From positions 336,361,501-336,425,500 of the forward strand of contig NC_092333.1 of assembly GCF_046630445.1 (NCBI RefSeq): a stretch of 64,000 nt of DNA. The letters are read 5' to 3'. Every line of letters starts with the position of its first letter. The stretch's first letter is position 1. Positions 63,436 through 64,000 of this stretch are shown one piece after another. The notes under the pieces were generated by a model, which was not told where the DNA came from, searched no databases, and was given only the letters and a program-made list of their open reading frames with translations. Origin of the DNA: Rutidosis leptorrhynchoides. Lineage: Eukaryota > Streptophyta > Magnoliopsida > Asterales > Asteraceae. A program made the translations under genes and the position numbers.

Positions 63436-64000
63436 GTGTTACCTTTTCAGTTGAGAGCAATGCAACAACCGCAATCTGCAGATGATACATGTTATTATAT
63501 TCAAACTATAGATTCACATGCAGAATTGTTAGAAGAATTTCCAGAATTACAAGGAACAGGAGAATGTTCTTTAGGAGAAGGAACTGAACAAATTGATGAA
63601 GCTGAAATATTAGCTACACTTATAGCTAATGGATATGAACCAACAACAGAAGAAATTCAAATGCTAAAAGAAGAAGACAGATATCAATATAAATCATCGA
63701 TAGAAGAACCTCCGAAATTAGAGTTAAAGCCACTTCCAAACCATTTGGAATACGCTTATTTACATGGTGAATCTGAATTACCTGTAATAATATCGTCTTC
63801 TCTTACTGAAAATGAGAAATCATAACTCATTTCTGTGTTGAAAGCTCATAAACCAGCCATTGGATGGAAGATTCATGATATTAAAGGAATACGTCCTTTG
63901 TATTGCACACATAAAATCCTTATAGAAGAAGGTCATAAAACGTATGTGCAACGCCAACGAAGACTAAATCCGAATATGCAAGATGTTGTTAAAAAAAAAA
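63436..64000 (+). pseudogene. pol: Family-E pol, linker to reverse transcriptase (cut by window edge)
   Basis: A different frame from gag-protease, open from 63436 (QSADDTCYYIQTIDSHAELL and onward) to a TAA in ENEKS at 63823-63825. It continues in the same frame with SVLKAHKPAIGWKIHDIKGI and QRRLNPNMQDVVKK, the conserved lead-in to Athila reverse transcriptase. The RT domain starts right after the window. Confidence 0.85.

Overview
The window is plant nuclear DNA: AT-rich, almost without intact genes, and built from nested LTR retrotransposons with plant-type primer sites (initiator tRNA-Met and tRNA-Asp). The style of the repeats suggests a eudicot of the daisy family (Asteraceae). That placement is an impression from repeat families, not a computed result. 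Five LTR families are named A to E here. A to D read on the minus strand, E on the plus strand, and one LTR fragment (7880-9167) is inverted.

Layout. 1-2122 is the 5' part of a family-B Ty3/gypsy element (B1): start of gag, an F-box-like ORF, an acidic ORF and the primer site. Its 5' LTR (2123-5026) follows, then a second family-B LTR piece (5027-7879) and an inverted third piece (7880-9167), read as insertion into insertion. 9168-19570 is the only low-copy stretch. It holds a Helitron-like end at 10253 with a minisatellite, plus broken exon-like pieces, all on the minus strand, including a plastid fibrillin (PAP) exon. 19571-31845 is family A: LTR, degenerate interior, LTR, then the start of a second interior cut off at 31845. 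31846-44498 is a nearly complete but inactivated family-B element (B2), with gag, protease, RT, RNase H and integrase broken by stops, plus the same F-box and acidic ORFs. 44949-45109 is a Myb/SANT-like coding remnant cut by family C. Family C (45110-54790) carries a family-B solo LTR with a perfect 5-bp target duplication in its left LTR. Its right LTR is cut by family D (54791-57464; gag and protease only), which is cut by family E (57465 to the window end), an Athila-lineage element running into its reverse transcriptase.

The most interesting signal is in family B. Both copies carry, between primer site and gag and in the sense direction, two non-retroviral ORFs: a highly acidic protein with basic clusters, and a protein with an F-box followed by a segment like the plant At2g35280/At1g67623 F-box family. 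The copies differ by many substitutions and have different nonsense codons, so their common ancestor probably carried both ORFs open. A palindromic second polypurine-like tract lies between this cargo and gag. I know of no retrotransposon described with this arrangement, but I could not search for one.

No rRNA genes, tRNA genes, CRISPR arrays or bacterial signals were seen.
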